From Deltaproteobacteria bacterium HGW-Deltaproteobacteria-13 (lineage in GTDB: Bacteria; Desulfobacterota; Syntrophia; Syntrophales; Smithellaceae): a stretch of 64,000 nucleotides of DNA. Where the stretch lies: contig PHBJ01000002.1 in assembly GCA_002840555.1 (NCBI GenBank), forward strand, positions 209,465 through 273,464, given 5' to 3'. A program made the translations under genes and the position numbers. The notes under the pieces were generated by a model that was not told where the DNA came from, did no database searches, and saw only the letters and a program-made list of their open reading frames with translations. Shown in pieces: positions 28,758-39,601 of the stretch. How positions within the stretch are numbered: the stretch's first letter is position 1; each line of letters begins with the position of its first letter.

Positions 28758-29951
28758 TCAATCTTTCATGTTAGCTGCCGCTTCGTCATGACGGACGCCG
28801 TCAATGCCGCTGCGGACAGCGACAAAAATTTGATAAAATAATGTCAGGATCAGAAATCCGACCGCCCAAACGCCGAGCGTTATGGCGATTTCCGTTCCCG
28901 TTGGAAAATATTCTGTGATCTGCTCCAGCGGGGACGGGATGAAACCGGTTACGACCAGACCTAGGCCCTTCTCAATCCAGAGCGAAACAAAAACGGCTAT
29001 ACAGGCTATCGCCAGTAAGCCCTCCTTCCGGCGGATCGGCGGAAGAATCAGCATCCCCAGCGCGGCAAAAGCCAGCACCGCCGAGGTCCACATCCAGGGA
29101 ACGAGGTTGTGATGACCCTCAAGGCCGGCAAACAAATAAATAAAAGGTGCTTCATGCTCGGGCATGCCGCTGTAAAATACCGTGAAGACTTCCACAAGGA
29201 CAAAGAAGATGCTTACGGCCAGAGCGTAGGCCACAATCTTCGACAGAGCCTGAATGGCTTTTTCTCCTGCGTCAAAGCGTCCATAACGCTTCAGGATCAG
29301 ACAGACGATAATCAACAGCGCGGGACCGGAGGCGAAGGCGGAGGCGAGGAACCGGGGAGCCATAATAGCCGTGAGCCAGAAACTTCTGCCCGGTAAGCCG
29401 GCATAAATGAAAGCCGTTACCGTGTGGATGCTGATGGCCCAGGGAATGGAAAGATAGATCAGCTGTTTGACCCATTGCGGCGGTGGAATTTCCTTGCGAT
29501 TACAGGACAGGATGACCCAGCCGATAATAATGTTGATCAGCAGATAACCGGAAAGGACAATCATGTCCCAGAAAAGGATCGAGGTCGGTGCCGGATGCAG
29601 TAAGACATTCATCACACGGGAGGGCTGACCCAGATCAACGAAAACAAAAAGTACACACATAATGACGGCGGACACTGCCAAAAACTCACCGAGCACGGTG
29701 ATCTTCCCGAAAGCCTTGTAGTCATGAAGATAGTAAGGCAGAACCAGCATGACGGCAGATGCGGCGACACCGACCAGGAAAGTAAACTGGGCGATATAAA
29801 GTCCCCAGGAGACGTCCCGGCTCATCCCCGTAACACCTAAACCATAATCCAACTGGCGAAGGTAGAAGAAAAATCCGGTCGCGACGACGGCGAGTAAAAA
29901 AGCGATCCATACCCAGTATCCGCGGCTGCCTTTCAAAGCTTTTTCCAGCAT
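28758..29951 (-). CDS. dsrP: DsrP, NrfD/PsrC-type membrane subunit of DsrMKJOP
   Basis: A 397-residue integral membrane protein with about ten helices, of the NrfD/PsrC/HybB family. It is the quinone-interacting subunit that pairs with the periplasmic iron-sulfur protein DsrO. Family features are the polar residues within the early helices and the conserved LGQPSRVMNVLLHPAP loop. ATG 29951 follows a GAGG site. The gene is 7 nt after dsrO and 10 nt before ackA, so the complex is transcribed with the sulfonate genes. Confidence 0.92.
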   Translation of the reverse strand: MLEKALKGSRGYWVWIAFLLAVVATGFFFYLRQLDYGLGVTGMSRDVSWGLYIAQFTFLVGVAASAVMLVLPYYLHDYKAFGKITVLGEFLAVSAVIMCVLFVFVDLGQPSRVMNVLLHPAPTSILFWDMIVLSGYLLINIIIGWVILSCNRKEIPPPQWVKQLIYLSIPWAISIHTVTAFIYAGLPGRSFWLTAIMAPRFLASAFASGPALLIIVCLILKRYGRFDAGEKAIQALSKIVAYALAVSIFFVLVEVFTVFYSGMPEHEAPFIYLFAGLEGHHNLVPWMWTSAVLAFAALGMLILPPIRRKEGLLAIACIAVFVSLWIEKGLGLVVTGFIPSPLEQITEYFPTGTEIAITLGVWAVGFLILTLFYQIFVAVRSGIDGVRHDEAAANMKD

Positions 29952-29958
29952 AGCATCC

Positions 29959-30738
29959 TCATAATATATAATAAACCTGCGGCGCGGTTCCTAAGTGCGC
30001 CCTTCGGCGCAGGTTAAAACGTTTCCCCAGGGCAAGACGGATTTCCGATGCGGGATTTTCCACATCGCCGAAGACCAGAGCTTTTTGTTCACAGGCCAGG
30101 ACGCAGGCGGGCAGTAGCCCTTTGGCCAGACGTTCCTCGCAGAAGTTGCATTTCTCCACGACACCCTTGGTGCGTGTCGGAAAATCAGGATTTATTTTTG
30201 CAATAAACGGCCGGGGGTCCCGGTAGTTCATGCTCCGCGCTCCGTAGGGACAGGCGGCCATGCAAAGCCTGCATCCGATGCAGCGATGGTAGTCCATCAT
30301 GACGATGCCGTCGGGCCGCTTGAATGTGGCCTTCGTGGGGCAAACGCGCACGCAGGGGGGATTCGCGCAGTGATTGCATAAAACCGGCAGCTGCATGTTT
30401 TGGATGGATTGTCCGTAATACGCGTGATTTTCACCGGAAAAGGCAGCGGCAAACGGTTCCGTCCAGATCCATTTGATTTCGTCCTTGCGATTGCCGAAGT
30501 CGGGAACGTTGTGCGTTGCGTGACAGGCGGCGATACAGTCCACACAGCCGTCGCGGCACTTTAACGGATCTACTGCCATGGCCCAACGTTTGGCTGTGAG
30601 GGCTTTTGCGGGCGTAATACTTTGGCCCGGAATTCTTGTAATATCCTGAGCCCAGACTGGACGGAAAACAGCCGGCGTCATCAGCGTAAGGGCTGACGCC
30701 CCCGCTATTTTCAGAAAGTCTCTGCGGTTCGACGTCAT
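29959..30738 (-). CDS. dsrO: DsrO, Tat-exported iron-sulfur subunit
   Basis: A 259-residue periplasmic ferredoxin-like protein. The N-terminus SNRRDFLKIAGASALTL is a Tat signal, consistent with export of a folded protein carrying clusters. Four cysteine groups typical of the DMSO reductase subunit B family are visible: CRDGCVDCIAAC, CNHCANPPCVRVC, CIGCRLCMAAC and CNFC with a later CVLAC. It passes electrons between DsrJ and DsrP. It overlaps dsrJ by 4 nt. Confidence 0.95.
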   Translation of the reverse strand: MTSNRRDFLKIAGASALTLMTPAVFRPVWAQDITRIPGQSITPAKALTAKRWAMAVDPLKCRDGCVDCIAACHATHNVPDFGNRKDEIKWIWTEPFAAAFSGENHAYYGQSIQNMQLPVLCNHCANPPCVRVCPTKATFKRPDGIVMMDYHRCIGCRLCMAACPYGARSMNYRDPRPFIAKINPDFPTRTKGVVEKCNFCEERLAKGLLPACVLACEQKALVFGDVENPASEIRLALGKRFNLRRRAHLGTAPQVYYIL

Positions 30739-31139
30739 TTATTTACCTCCCCGGGAACAACATGGCAGTTAAAGCAGGTTGGTTTGGCGCCGACATAGTC
30801 GTGGCACCGGGTGCAAAACTGTTCCCTGTTGCTGTGACACTGAATGCAGGTGCCGGACAGGCTTTTTTCATAGGTGCGGCCGTCTTTTGCGGTATATTGA
30901 CGATGGCCTTCACGAACGGCTTCATCTCTCCAGGCATTAAGCATCTTCATATGATTGGCTCGCATGAATGAAGTATCTTCGACACAGCGTTTTTCTTTCA
31001 TCTCATGAATGACGGGCGTATCAAGGCTCAGTACCGGAGGAGGAGTTTTGCTCCCCTTGCCGTACCAGAAGGGAAATGTGACCATAATCAAAAATATCAC
31101 AAGTCCCAATGCTATCATGCCCCATTTATTTTTTTTCAT
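30735..31139 (-). CDS. dsrJ: DsrJ, triheme cytochrome c
   Basis: A 134-residue cytochrome anchored by one N-terminal helix (about 8-27). Three CxxCH heme c sites are present, CIQCH, CTRCH and CFNCH, the number known for DsrJ. DsrJ has unusual axial ligation including a cysteine; CVEDTSFMRANHM may supply ligands, which I infer from the family. Heme attachment would need the CcsA/ResB pair encoded at 42919-45149. Confidence 0.95.
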   Translation of the reverse strand: MKKNKWGMIALGLVIFLIMVTFPFWYGKGSKTPPPVLSLDTPVIHEMKEKRCVEDTSFMRANHMKMLNAWRDEAVREGHRQYTAKDGRTYEKSLSGTCIQCHSNREQFCTRCHDYVGAKPTCFNCHVVPGEVNK

Positions 31140-31183
31140 CTTCTATACATCCCGTCTTTTTACTATCCACTATTCTCCATCCA

Positions 31184-32785
<1,602 letters not shown>

Positions 32786-32787
32786 GG

Positions 32788-33777
32788 CTACTCCTTCTCC
32801 ACCGGCAGGCAGGCCGTCTTCATTTTATCCCGAAACTCGTCTTCATATTCTTCGTACGTATGGACTTTCACGGGAGCGTTCCAGGGATTGATGTGGCGCA
32901 GCATCCGGCTGTTGTTGGCCAGATTGCGGGTTGGGCTCATGAAGACGCCGCCCATGTGCATCAGTTTACTGAAAGGAAACCAGGCCATCAGGGTAAAAAC
33001 AAAACAAAGATGAATATAAAAAACAACGCTGATATTTTGAGGCACGACCGGTGAAAAAATGATCCAGCTCATGGCCAGAGTTTTAATTTCGTTAAGATCA
33101 GCCGGGAAAAAGTGGCGCATCAACAGACCCGTCACCGCTATGCCGCAGATCAGCAGCAGTGAAAAATAATCGGTAAAGAGAGAAATATAACGCACTTGTG
33201 GAATGATTACCCGGCGCAGGAAAAGAAACGTCAGGCCAGCAAGCAGCGCGACATCACTTAAGTACAGAGCCGGAACGCCGATTTCCAGAAATCCGTCCAC
33301 GGCGGAAAGCGCATTCACACAGGGGATGATCGGTTCCGTAAAAAAGCGCAAATGCCTCAGGATGATAATTAAAAGCGACCCGTGAAACAATAAACCGAAA
33401 AACCAGAGCCATTTGGCGCTGCCGTAAATAGGCCGCCCATCGATAATCTTCACCTCTGTATTTCGGAACAGAGACCGGAACAAAAATATCTCCTGGGCCA
33501 TTCTTCCGAAGACTCCCCAGAAACCGGATGGGTTTTCCACCGGATTGTTCTTTATCCAAGGCAGTGTTTTCTCCTGACCGCATGTCGTGGGGATGCGGAA
33601 AGGCACAGGGGATTTCGCCCATTTCACTATCCGGTAAATAAAACCGCCCAAAAAGACAACAAAAACAAGGTATGGCGCAACAACCGTCAGGGCATAGCTC
33701 GCGGTATGGCTTGCCGCGATTCCCGCAGCCAGAAGGACAAGTCCTGAAACGACAATGATGGATATTAATAAATTCAT
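32788..33777 (-). CDS. dsrM: DsrM, NarI-like cytochrome b subunit
   Basis: A 329-residue membrane cytochrome b of the NarI/HdrE type with about six helices and histidines positioned for two b hemes (FHGSLLIIILRH, LLMRHFF, FYIHLC). It oxidises menaquinol and feeds DsrK. The C-terminal tail NPWNAPVKVHTYEEYEDEF is characteristic of canonical DsrM. It follows the second DsrMK-like pair by 25 nt. Confidence 0.93.
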   Translation of the reverse strand: MNLLISIIVVSGLVLLAAGIAASHTASYALTVVAPYLVFVVFLGGFIYRIVKWAKSPVPFRIPTTCGQEKTLPWIKNNPVENPSGFWGVFGRMAQEIFLFRSLFRNTEVKIIDGRPIYGSAKWLWFFGLLFHGSLLIIILRHLRFFTEPIIPCVNALSAVDGFLEIGVPALYLSDVALLAGLTFLFLRRVIIPQVRYISLFTDYFSLLLICGIAVTGLLMRHFFPADLNEIKTLAMSWIIFSPVVPQNISVVFYIHLCFVFTLMAWFPFSKLMHMGGVFMSPTRNLANNSRMLRHINPWNAPVKVHTYEEYEDEFRDKMKTACLPVEKE

Positions 33778-33802
33778 AACAATAATCTTATCTGCTTGTT
33801 AT

Positions 33803-35413
33803 TCATTCCCATGACGGCTTCTCGCCGAAGCTTATAATCGGTTTTTTCATCCCCTCGAACGCATTGACAATGAGTTCAACCAATCCGCCGTAATAAAGAT
33901 GACTTCGTTCTTCTGCGTGATAGTAGTTTATAATATCCCGGATGGCGCCTTTGCAGTTTGAGCAGGGAGCGCAGACATACTTGGGAACTGCTTGAGGTTC
34001 ATCCTCAAAGGCATTCAGGATTTGGAGGAACTTCTTGCGCGAACTGACCAGATTTCGCCATTCGGCAAAGTTATATCCGGACATGATGGCAAAACCTGAC
34101 CCGCCGCCGCAGCAATAGTTCTCAACACCGTGCGGCGTCATTTCCCGGAAACGCGGCGCAATTTTTCTTAAGATTCTTCTTTGCGGCTCCACAATACCCA
34201 TCGCCCGGACTACATTGCAGGGGTCATGGAGCGTTACCGGAAAATTGTTTTTGAGTGGATCGAATTTCAACTTTCCGTTCATCACTATGTTTTCCAATGT
34301 AACCATCGCCGATTCACGGGGAATATTGAGATCATCTGTCAGCAGTCGGTCGGCAATGACGGTCAGCGCTTTATGCGCGTGTCCGCACTCACCAATGACG
34401 ATCTTTTTGACTTTAAGCCTTCGGGCGATATCGGCATGTTTAACGGCAACGCGCGCGAATTGAACGTCGTCATACCACAGGCCGTAATTGACGGCGTCAT
34501 AACCGGCAGCTTCGGACGACATTGTCCAGGAAATTCCCGCAGCCTGGAAAATGATCGCAAAAGCCCCGACATTTTCCGGCCATGCGAGCATCTCCCCGGC
34601 ATTATGGATCAGCAGGATATCCGCACCTTCCACATCCCAGGGGATATCGACTTTATATCCCGTAATCTCTTCCATCTCTTCCTGGATGAATTCGGCGCTG
34701 TCTTTGGCAGCCATAGGATTCATCCCTGTCGAAGAGCCGACTTTCAGATGCTGGACCGAGCCCTTGTCGTGGATCTCCTTGGGGGCAATACCCATTTCCT
34801 GCGAGAAAAGCTTGCGGATTTCGTGATTGATGAGTCCGTTGTCTACGCCAATGGGGCAAACCATGGCGCAGCGCCGGCACAGCGTGCAGCGATAGGACAA
34901 TTCAGCAAGGCGTGCGATGGTCTTCCAGTTCAGGTCGATATCGCCTGTCAGTTTGGCAGTAATTTTTCCGCCGGGTTTTAAATATTTCCTGTAAACCCTA
35001 CGTAATACCTCCGACCGGAAGATGGGCCGGTAGATCTCCTTGCGGCCGCTCATTTCAAAAACAGGACAGGCATCGGAACAGGTATGACATTTGGCGCAAT
35101 GCTCCATGGAAAGAAGCAGAGGCTGCAAAAAGGTCCAATTATTTTCCTTCTCAAATAGTTTTTTCAGGCCGGAAAGAAATTGCCGTACAAGAGCTTCTTC
35201 TTCCTCCTGATTTGCGGGCTTGGGAATGCCGATAGCCACGGTGTCGTCCAAAGAGGCTTCAATGTTACCGATCTTTTCCGGTTTAAGAGGTGTTAAAACG
35301 GTTTGGTTGAAATCTTCGTAAGGATAAGGCAGAGGCGTAAGCTCCCCCGGCGCAACATGACACAAACGGTCGGACTTGTCGGCTATATCAGATGGCTTTA
35401 ATAAGGTTTTCAT
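33803..35413 (-). CDS. Second DsrK-like (HdrD/TmcB-type) iron-sulfur protein
   Basis: A 536-residue paralogue of DsrK. It has two ferredoxin motifs (CAKCHTCSDAC and CTLCRRCAMVC), a CCG site (HDPCNVVRAMG and YCCGGGSGF) and a final CAPCSNCKG that canonical DsrK lacks, which resembles HdrD and TmcB/HmcF proteins. I chose ATG 35413, which overlaps the upstream stop as ATGA; the frame continues to 35491 but would overlap the preceding gene by 82 nt. It probably takes electrons from the DsrM-like partner to a thiol-disulfide such as DsrC. Its separate role is unknown. Confidence 0.88.
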   Translation of the reverse strand: MKTLLKPSDIADKSDRLCHVAPGELTPLPYPYEDFNQTVLTPLKPEKIGNIEASLDDTVAIGIPKPANQEEEEALVRQFLSGLKKLFEKENNWTFLQPLLLSMEHCAKCHTCSDACPVFEMSGRKEIYRPIFRSEVLRRVYRKYLKPGGKITAKLTGDIDLNWKTIARLAELSYRCTLCRRCAMVCPIGVDNGLINHEIRKLFSQEMGIAPKEIHDKGSVQHLKVGSSTGMNPMAAKDSAEFIQEEMEEITGYKVDIPWDVEGADILLIHNAGEMLAWPENVGAFAIIFQAAGISWTMSSEAAGYDAVNYGLWYDDVQFARVAVKHADIARRLKVKKIVIGECGHAHKALTVIADRLLTDDLNIPRESAMVTLENIVMNGKLKFDPLKNNFPVTLHDPCNVVRAMGIVEPQRRILRKIAPRFREMTPHGVENYCCGGGSGFAIMSGYNFAEWRNLVSSRKKFLQILNAFEDEPQAVPKYVCAPCSNCKGAIRDIINYYHAEERSHLYYGGLVELIVNAFEGMKKPIISFGEKPSWE

Positions 35414-36354
35414 TTCATCTCCCTGGGAGCCGAAGACGCTATGTCGCGCCATGATTTTTGTCCGTCCGCGCCGATATGTTTTGCCTTCCAAGTGGGTTTA
35501 AATTTCAAATTCATTATAACGGCAGATTCAATACTGCTGCCGCGCTTGTTGGGAATATCATCCCACTTGACGCTGTGATAGAGAAAATACTTCATAAACA
35601 TATGAGACATATGGGTGAGTGGAATATAGGCAATTAAAAGAGAGGCCAGTACGATGGTGAATGCTCCGGGAATGGTTTGCCCCGGCGCATAAACAGGATC
35701 AAATGCGCCCGCGGTCAGAAGACCGAGAACATAATGTCTGGCACCGTTCAGAGAAGGATCACCGGAGAGCACGGTCAGGAGGGCGAAGACGAAGAACAGG
35801 AGGATGAAAAGGAGATTGAAATAATCGGCAAAGGTGGAATAGTTTCTCAGCTCCCGATCAGCCAACCGTTTGTATAACATAAACAGACCGCCTGCTATTC
35901 CTGCGGTTAGTCCTAGCCAGCCTGCGGCAGGTATAAGACCGTTCATTATCATTCTGATAATGCCGTCTGCGGCAAATGCCGTTCCCGCCCACAGGATGAA
36001 GAAGGCATGGCACAGTAAAAGAACCACAGTCGCCATCATGAGATACAATCCCAGATGAAAAGGAAAGGATGCCATCCATAGACGTTTGTTTTCCTTCCAG
36101 AGGCCTCTGATAAGCAGTATTTCCGGCACCATATATTTGAACTCGTTTAAACGCGAAGGTTCATAAGGGCTTCTCCACCAGTCCGATTTCTCCATGTAGG
36201 AACCGCCGTAAACATTTCTTTCTGCCATTTCATGCATTACGGGGTAGATTTCCCAGCGGACATGCAACGGAAGGGTTAAATGCCTGTAAATCAGACGACC
36301 AATGGTCGCTGCAAACACGGCGATGCAAAAATAAGTTAAAATATAATATCCCAT
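35410..36354 (-). CDS. Second DsrM-like (NarI-type) cytochrome b subunit
   Basis: A 314-residue membrane protein with about six helices and paired histidines (FPFHLGLYLM, LLCHAFF, LTHMSHMFMKYFLYH), related to DsrM, HmcE and TmcC. It ends with the ATGA overlap that starts the second dsrK-like gene, so the two make one module. It lies between dsrC and canonical dsrM, 113 nt after dsrC. It differs from canonical DsrM in lacking the NPWNAPVKVHTYEEYE tail. Confidence 0.87.
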   Translation of the reverse strand: MGYYILTYFCIAVFAATIGRLIYRHLTLPLHVRWEIYPVMHEMAERNVYGGSYMEKSDWWRSPYEPSRLNEFKYMVPEILLIRGLWKENKRLWMASFPFHLGLYLMMATVVLLLCHAFFILWAGTAFAADGIIRMIMNGLIPAAGWLGLTAGIAGGLFMLYKRLADRELRNYSTFADYFNLLFILLFFVFALLTVLSGDPSLNGARHYVLGLLTAGAFDPVYAPGQTIPGAFTIVLASLLIAYIPLTHMSHMFMKYFLYHSVKWDDIPNKRGSSIESAVIMNLKFKPTWKAKHIGADGQKSWRDIASSAPREMK

Positions 36355-36467
36355 ATGATGTTTCCTTCAGTCACCGGATTGCGGGGGAACGATATAGCTA
36401 TCTTTTTCAAATTTTTTCGTTCAATATACCCTGCTTTCTTCATGCGAAAGAGACGCGGCTTGCACGC

Positions 36468-36788
36468 TCAGACGCAACCGGTCGGTTTCGAAAGACCCGC
36501 CAGTTTACAGCCGCCCTTGGCTGGCCCCGTGGGAAAAAGCTCATAGAGTTTCTTCATGTCGACACCGTTGTCCTTGCATACTTTGCGGACCATCGGAGCA
36601 ATACCGAACTGCTTAAAATAATCCCGCAGATAATTAATGATCTTCCAGTGCTCCTCCGTCAGAGGTCCTTCGATATCTTCAGTTTTAGCGTAGGCCTGGG
36701 CAAATTCTTCATTCCATTTGTCGAGTTCCTGAAGGAACCCGTCTTCATCCACTTCATAAATTTTGCCTGCTAATTCTATTTGCGGCAT
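36468..36788 (-). CDS. dsrC: DsrC, sulfur-carrier protein
   Basis: A 106-residue DsrC of the DsrC/TusE/RspA family. Both redox cysteines are in the flexible C-terminal arm: one in GGCKLAGL and the other as the penultimate residue in GCV, which identifies a true DsrC rather than TusE. DsrC accepts sulfur from DsrAB as a trisulfide and is reduced by DsrMKJOP. A strong GAGGAGG site precedes the ATG. Genes for DsrC are often elsewhere in the genome in sulfate reducers, but here it lies inside the dsr run. Confidence 0.96.
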   Translation of the reverse strand: MPQIELAGKIYEVDEDGFLQELDKWNEEFAQAYAKTEDIEGPLTEEHWKIINYLRDYFKQFGIAPMVRKVCKDNGVDMKKLYELFPTGPAKGGCKLAGLSKPTGCV

Positions 36789-36825
36789 ATTAAAATCCTC
36801 CTCATTCTATCGATATCTTTTTTTA

Positions 36826-38286
36826 TCATAAACCCACCCTTTCATTTTGCGCGAGACCCGACCTGTCCCTGATAAAATACTGGGTTTGATTTAATTTTGT
36901 TTGACGGTAATATCCGGCCCTGTCAATCAGAGCGCCGGCCCACTGTGGTGTTCCCAGTGCGTGCAGATGCGTAAAACCCGCCATAATATTTTTTCTGCAC
37001 AGTCCGTCTCTTTGTCCGTCTATCCCGATTCCCCGTTCAACGCTGCAAGCCGTATAACTTTCACCCTCTTTTTGAGAAATGATTCTGCAGTAATGAAACT
37101 CATGACCGGTGATCTTCGTGCCTATGGGAAAGAAGGGGTTTTCTCTGTCTACGGCCAGGGTCGTATATCCGTGCCCCTGAGGCCGCTTCTCCATGGAAAA
37201 TTTCACGGGCAGTGCGCCGGCCATCGGATAATGTTTGTCGCCGATGGTCAGGGATTCTCCCAGATAGATGAAACCTCCGCATTCGGCGTAAATCGGCAGA
37301 CCCGCTTCAGCCGCATCCTTGAGCGAAAGGCGGAAGGTTTTATTTGCAGCAAGTTGACCTGCCTGAGTTTCAGGAAATCCTCCGCCGATGTACAAGGCAT
37401 CGACAGGCGGTAAAACTTTTTCATCAAGAGCGCTGATCATGACGACTTTCGCGCCCCGGTCAGTCAAAGCCTCAATATTTTCCTGATAATAAAACTGAAA
37501 CGCAGAATCTTTAATCACGCCGATGGTTACGGGTTCTTCATCCGACCTCACTAACCGGACAGGTTTGGTAAAAGCATCTGTCTTCCAGGGTGATGCGCTT
37601 CGGGCAACGCGAAGCAGACCGGGAATATCCAGATAGTCAGAGGCAATGGCCCCTGCCCTTTCCAGGGCCTGACGCAGGCGGCTGTGTTCCTCGGGAGGGA
37701 TCAATCCCAGGTGTCTCTGCACAAAGGGCAGATCCTGCAGGCGCGGCACTGTGCCGAACACGGGTAAACCCGTGTACTCTTCAATGGACTGGCGGATAAC
37801 GGAAGCGTGACGACTTCCGTTCACCCGGCTTAAGATGACGCCCCGGATATCTACTTCAGGGTCAAGGTTTTTGCAGCCCAGTACCATTGCCGCCGCCGTC
37901 CGTGTAACCTTATCGCAATCCACAATCAGAATAACCGGCGCGTGCAGAAGTTTGGCGAGCTCTGCAGTGCTGAATTCCCCTGCGGCGTTTACACCGTCAA
38001 AAAGTCCTCTGTTGCCTTCGATGATGGAAATGTCGCCTTTGGCGGCATGTCGTGAAAAGGAACGGACAACCTGATCCGCACCCATGAGATAGGTGTCCAG
38101 ATTATAACAGGGACCGGATGCCGCCTGTGACAACCAGGCGGCATCAATATAATCCGGTCCCTTTTTAAAGGAGGCTACAGCGAGACCCTGCCTGCGCAGG
38201 GCCACGATCATAGCCACGGAGAGGGTTGTTTTTCCCGCGCCGCCCCGAAGTGCGGCTATCATTAAACGCGGACATTGTTGGTTCAT
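36826..38286 (-). CDS. dsrN: DsrN, siroheme amidase (CobB/CbiA family)
   Basis: A 486-residue ATP-dependent amidotransferase resembling cobyrinic acid a,c-diamide synthase. The P-loop is GGAGKTT near residue 15, and the C-terminal class I glutaminase-like domain has its cysteine in YAECGGFIYLG and histidine in GHEFHY. In dsr loci this family is DsrN, which amidates siroheme for DsrAB; the placement between dsrD and dsrC supports that over a role in cobalamin synthesis. No other cobalamin genes are present. Confidence 0.9.
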   Translation of the reverse strand: MNQQCPRLMIAALRGGAGKTTLSVAMIVALRRQGLAVASFKKGPDYIDAAWLSQAASGPCYNLDTYLMGADQVVRSFSRHAAKGDISIIEGNRGLFDGVNAAGEFSTAELAKLLHAPVILIVDCDKVTRTAAAMVLGCKNLDPEVDIRGVILSRVNGSRHASVIRQSIEEYTGLPVFGTVPRLQDLPFVQRHLGLIPPEEHSRLRQALERAGAIASDYLDIPGLLRVARSASPWKTDAFTKPVRLVRSDEEPVTIGVIKDSAFQFYYQENIEALTDRGAKVVMISALDEKVLPPVDALYIGGGFPETQAGQLAANKTFRLSLKDAAEAGLPIYAECGGFIYLGESLTIGDKHYPMAGALPVKFSMEKRPQGHGYTTLAVDRENPFFPIGTKITGHEFHYCRIISQKEGESYTACSVERGIGIDGQRDGLCRKNIMAGFTHLHALGTPQWAGALIDRAGYYRQTKLNQTQYFIRDRSGLAQNERVGL

Positions 38287-38299
38287 GTTCCTTTACCTA

Positions 38300-38536
38300 T
38301 TAAGAGCAGGTCTCTTCCTTGGGAAAGAATTCGGCCAGCATAATGTATGTTGTGCTGCCGCTCGACCAGTACACCAGCACTCCTTCATCGAGAAGTACTT
38401 TTACGGCATCCTGAACAGCATGCCGGTCGTCATCGGGCAGCCACTTGGTGACGTCACGAATATAGAATTTTTTCTTGTCACCCCTGGATTTTTCATGAAA
38501 AAGATCAACGATCCGTTTTTTCAGGTCCTCACTCAT
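38300..38536 (-). CDS. dsrD: DsrD, sulfite reductase-associated activator
   Basis: A 78-residue winged-helix protein that binds the sulfite reductase system; DsrD is known as an activator of DsrAB. Length and the closing WSSGSTTYIMLAEFF segment match the family. I chose ATG 38536, which gives the family's length and follows dsrB by 2 nt; an ATG at 38548 overlaps dsrB. DsrD is typical of sulfite reduction and generally absent from sulfur oxidisers, so it helps set the direction of the pathway as reductive. Confidence 0.93.
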   Translation of the reverse strand: MSEDLKKRIVDLFHEKSRGDKKKFYIRDVTKWLPDDDRHAVQDAVKVLLDEGVLVYWSSGSTTYIMLAEFFPKEETCS

Positions 38537-38538
38537 GC

Positions 38539-39600
38539 TCACCCCCATTTGAACTGCGTCGATGTCCGGAAAGTTTCGGTTGCCATATCGTAGTCGTCGA
38601 TATGCTTATCCGTAAACGGAATGCCGGTCAGGGTAAAAAACCTCTCCCAGCCTACACGCTCAATCCATTCGCCTACCCGTTCATGCTTTCTGGCGTGGCT
38701 CGCGTAGACCTCGATGATGTTCTTCACGGCCTCCACAACTTCCGGCCAGCGCGGCGGATTGTTAGGCAGGAAAGGAATTGCCAGTTTGGAGAACTTGGGC
38801 GCACTCCTGGCATTGGAGACCTTCCCGCCGACCCAGATGGAGATGCCGTCATTGTCAGGGTCCGCGATGGGCATGGCGGGACAGACGGTGTAACAGTTAC
38901 CGCAGTACATGCACTTTTCGTCGTTGACCGTGACGGTCTTGGCTTTCATGTCACCCCGAATAGCGCCTGTGGGGCAGGAAGCTACCGTGGATGGAATTTC
39001 GCAGACATTCGGAACGCGGGTGTTGTCTGTCTTCGGAACGGTCCGGTGAATTCCCAAAATCGCGATGTCGGAACAGTGCACGGCGCCGCACATATTCAGG
39101 CAGCAGGCCAGAGCGATCCGCACGTGGTTCGGCAATTTCATCGTGACAAAATAATCATAGATTTCATCCATCAGGGCTTTGACCGGTCCGGAAGCATCTG
39201 TTGCCGGCGTGTGGCAATGAACCCATCCCTGCGTGTGAACGATATTGGAAATGGCATGTCCCGTGCCGCCGACAGGATAATTTAGGCTGGTTAATTCCGC
39301 GATCAGGGGGTCGACTTTGTTTTTGTCGTCGAGAAGAAACTCGATGTTATGACGGCTTGTAAAACGCAGATAGCCGTCGCAGTATTTTTCTGCCAAGTCG
39401 CAGATTTCCCGGATATGATCCGTTGAAATCAGCCGCGGGGAGCCTGCGCGCACCGTGTAGAGCGCCTCTCCCGATTCCGCGATGTGCATCAGAACACCGG
39501 GTTTAAGAATTTCATGATACAGCCATTTCCCGTAATTTCTGGAAATAACGGGAGGCAGCATGGTTTTATAATCAGGGGGGCCAATATCTGTTTTTGCCAT
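38539..39600 (-). CDS. dsrB: Dissimilatory sulfite reductase beta subunit
   Basis: A 353-residue subunit of siroheme sulfite reductase. Cluster-siroheme cysteines appear as VHCHTPATD and [12 protein letters not shown], and an inserted ferredoxin domain carries [11 protein letters not shown]. DsrAB reduces sulfite in four electrons to a DsrC trisulfide. Length is somewhat less than Desulfovibrio DsrB (about 380). dsrA and dsrB are 1 nt apart, so subunit synthesis is coupled. Confidence 0.97.
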   Translation of the reverse strand: MAKTDIGPPDYKTMLPPVISRNYGKWLYHEILKPGVLMHIAESGEALYTVRAGSPRLISTDHIREICDLAEKYCDGYLRFTSRHNIEFLLDDKNKVDPLIAELTSLNYPVGGTGHAISNIVHTQGWVHCHTPATDASGPVKALMDEIYDYFVTMKLPNHVRIALACCLNMCGAVHCSDIAILGIHRTVPKTDNTRVPNVCEIPSTVASCPTGAIRGDMKAKTVTVNDEKCMYCGNCYTVCPAMPIADPDNDGISIWVGGKVSNARSAPKFSKLAIPFLPNNPPRWPEVVEAVKNIIEVYASHARKHERVGEWIERVGWERFFTLTGIPFTDKHIDDYDMATETFRTSTQFKWG

Positions 39601-39601
39601 C

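Noticed and set aside
34181..34981. A 266-codon plus-strand frame opposite the second dsrK-like gene
   Set aside because: Antisense shadow without start signal or motif.
36826..38286. Annotation as a cobalamin biosynthesis enzyme (CobB/CbiA)
   Set aside because: The fold matches, but no cobalamin genes are near and the position between dsrD and dsrC fits DsrN.
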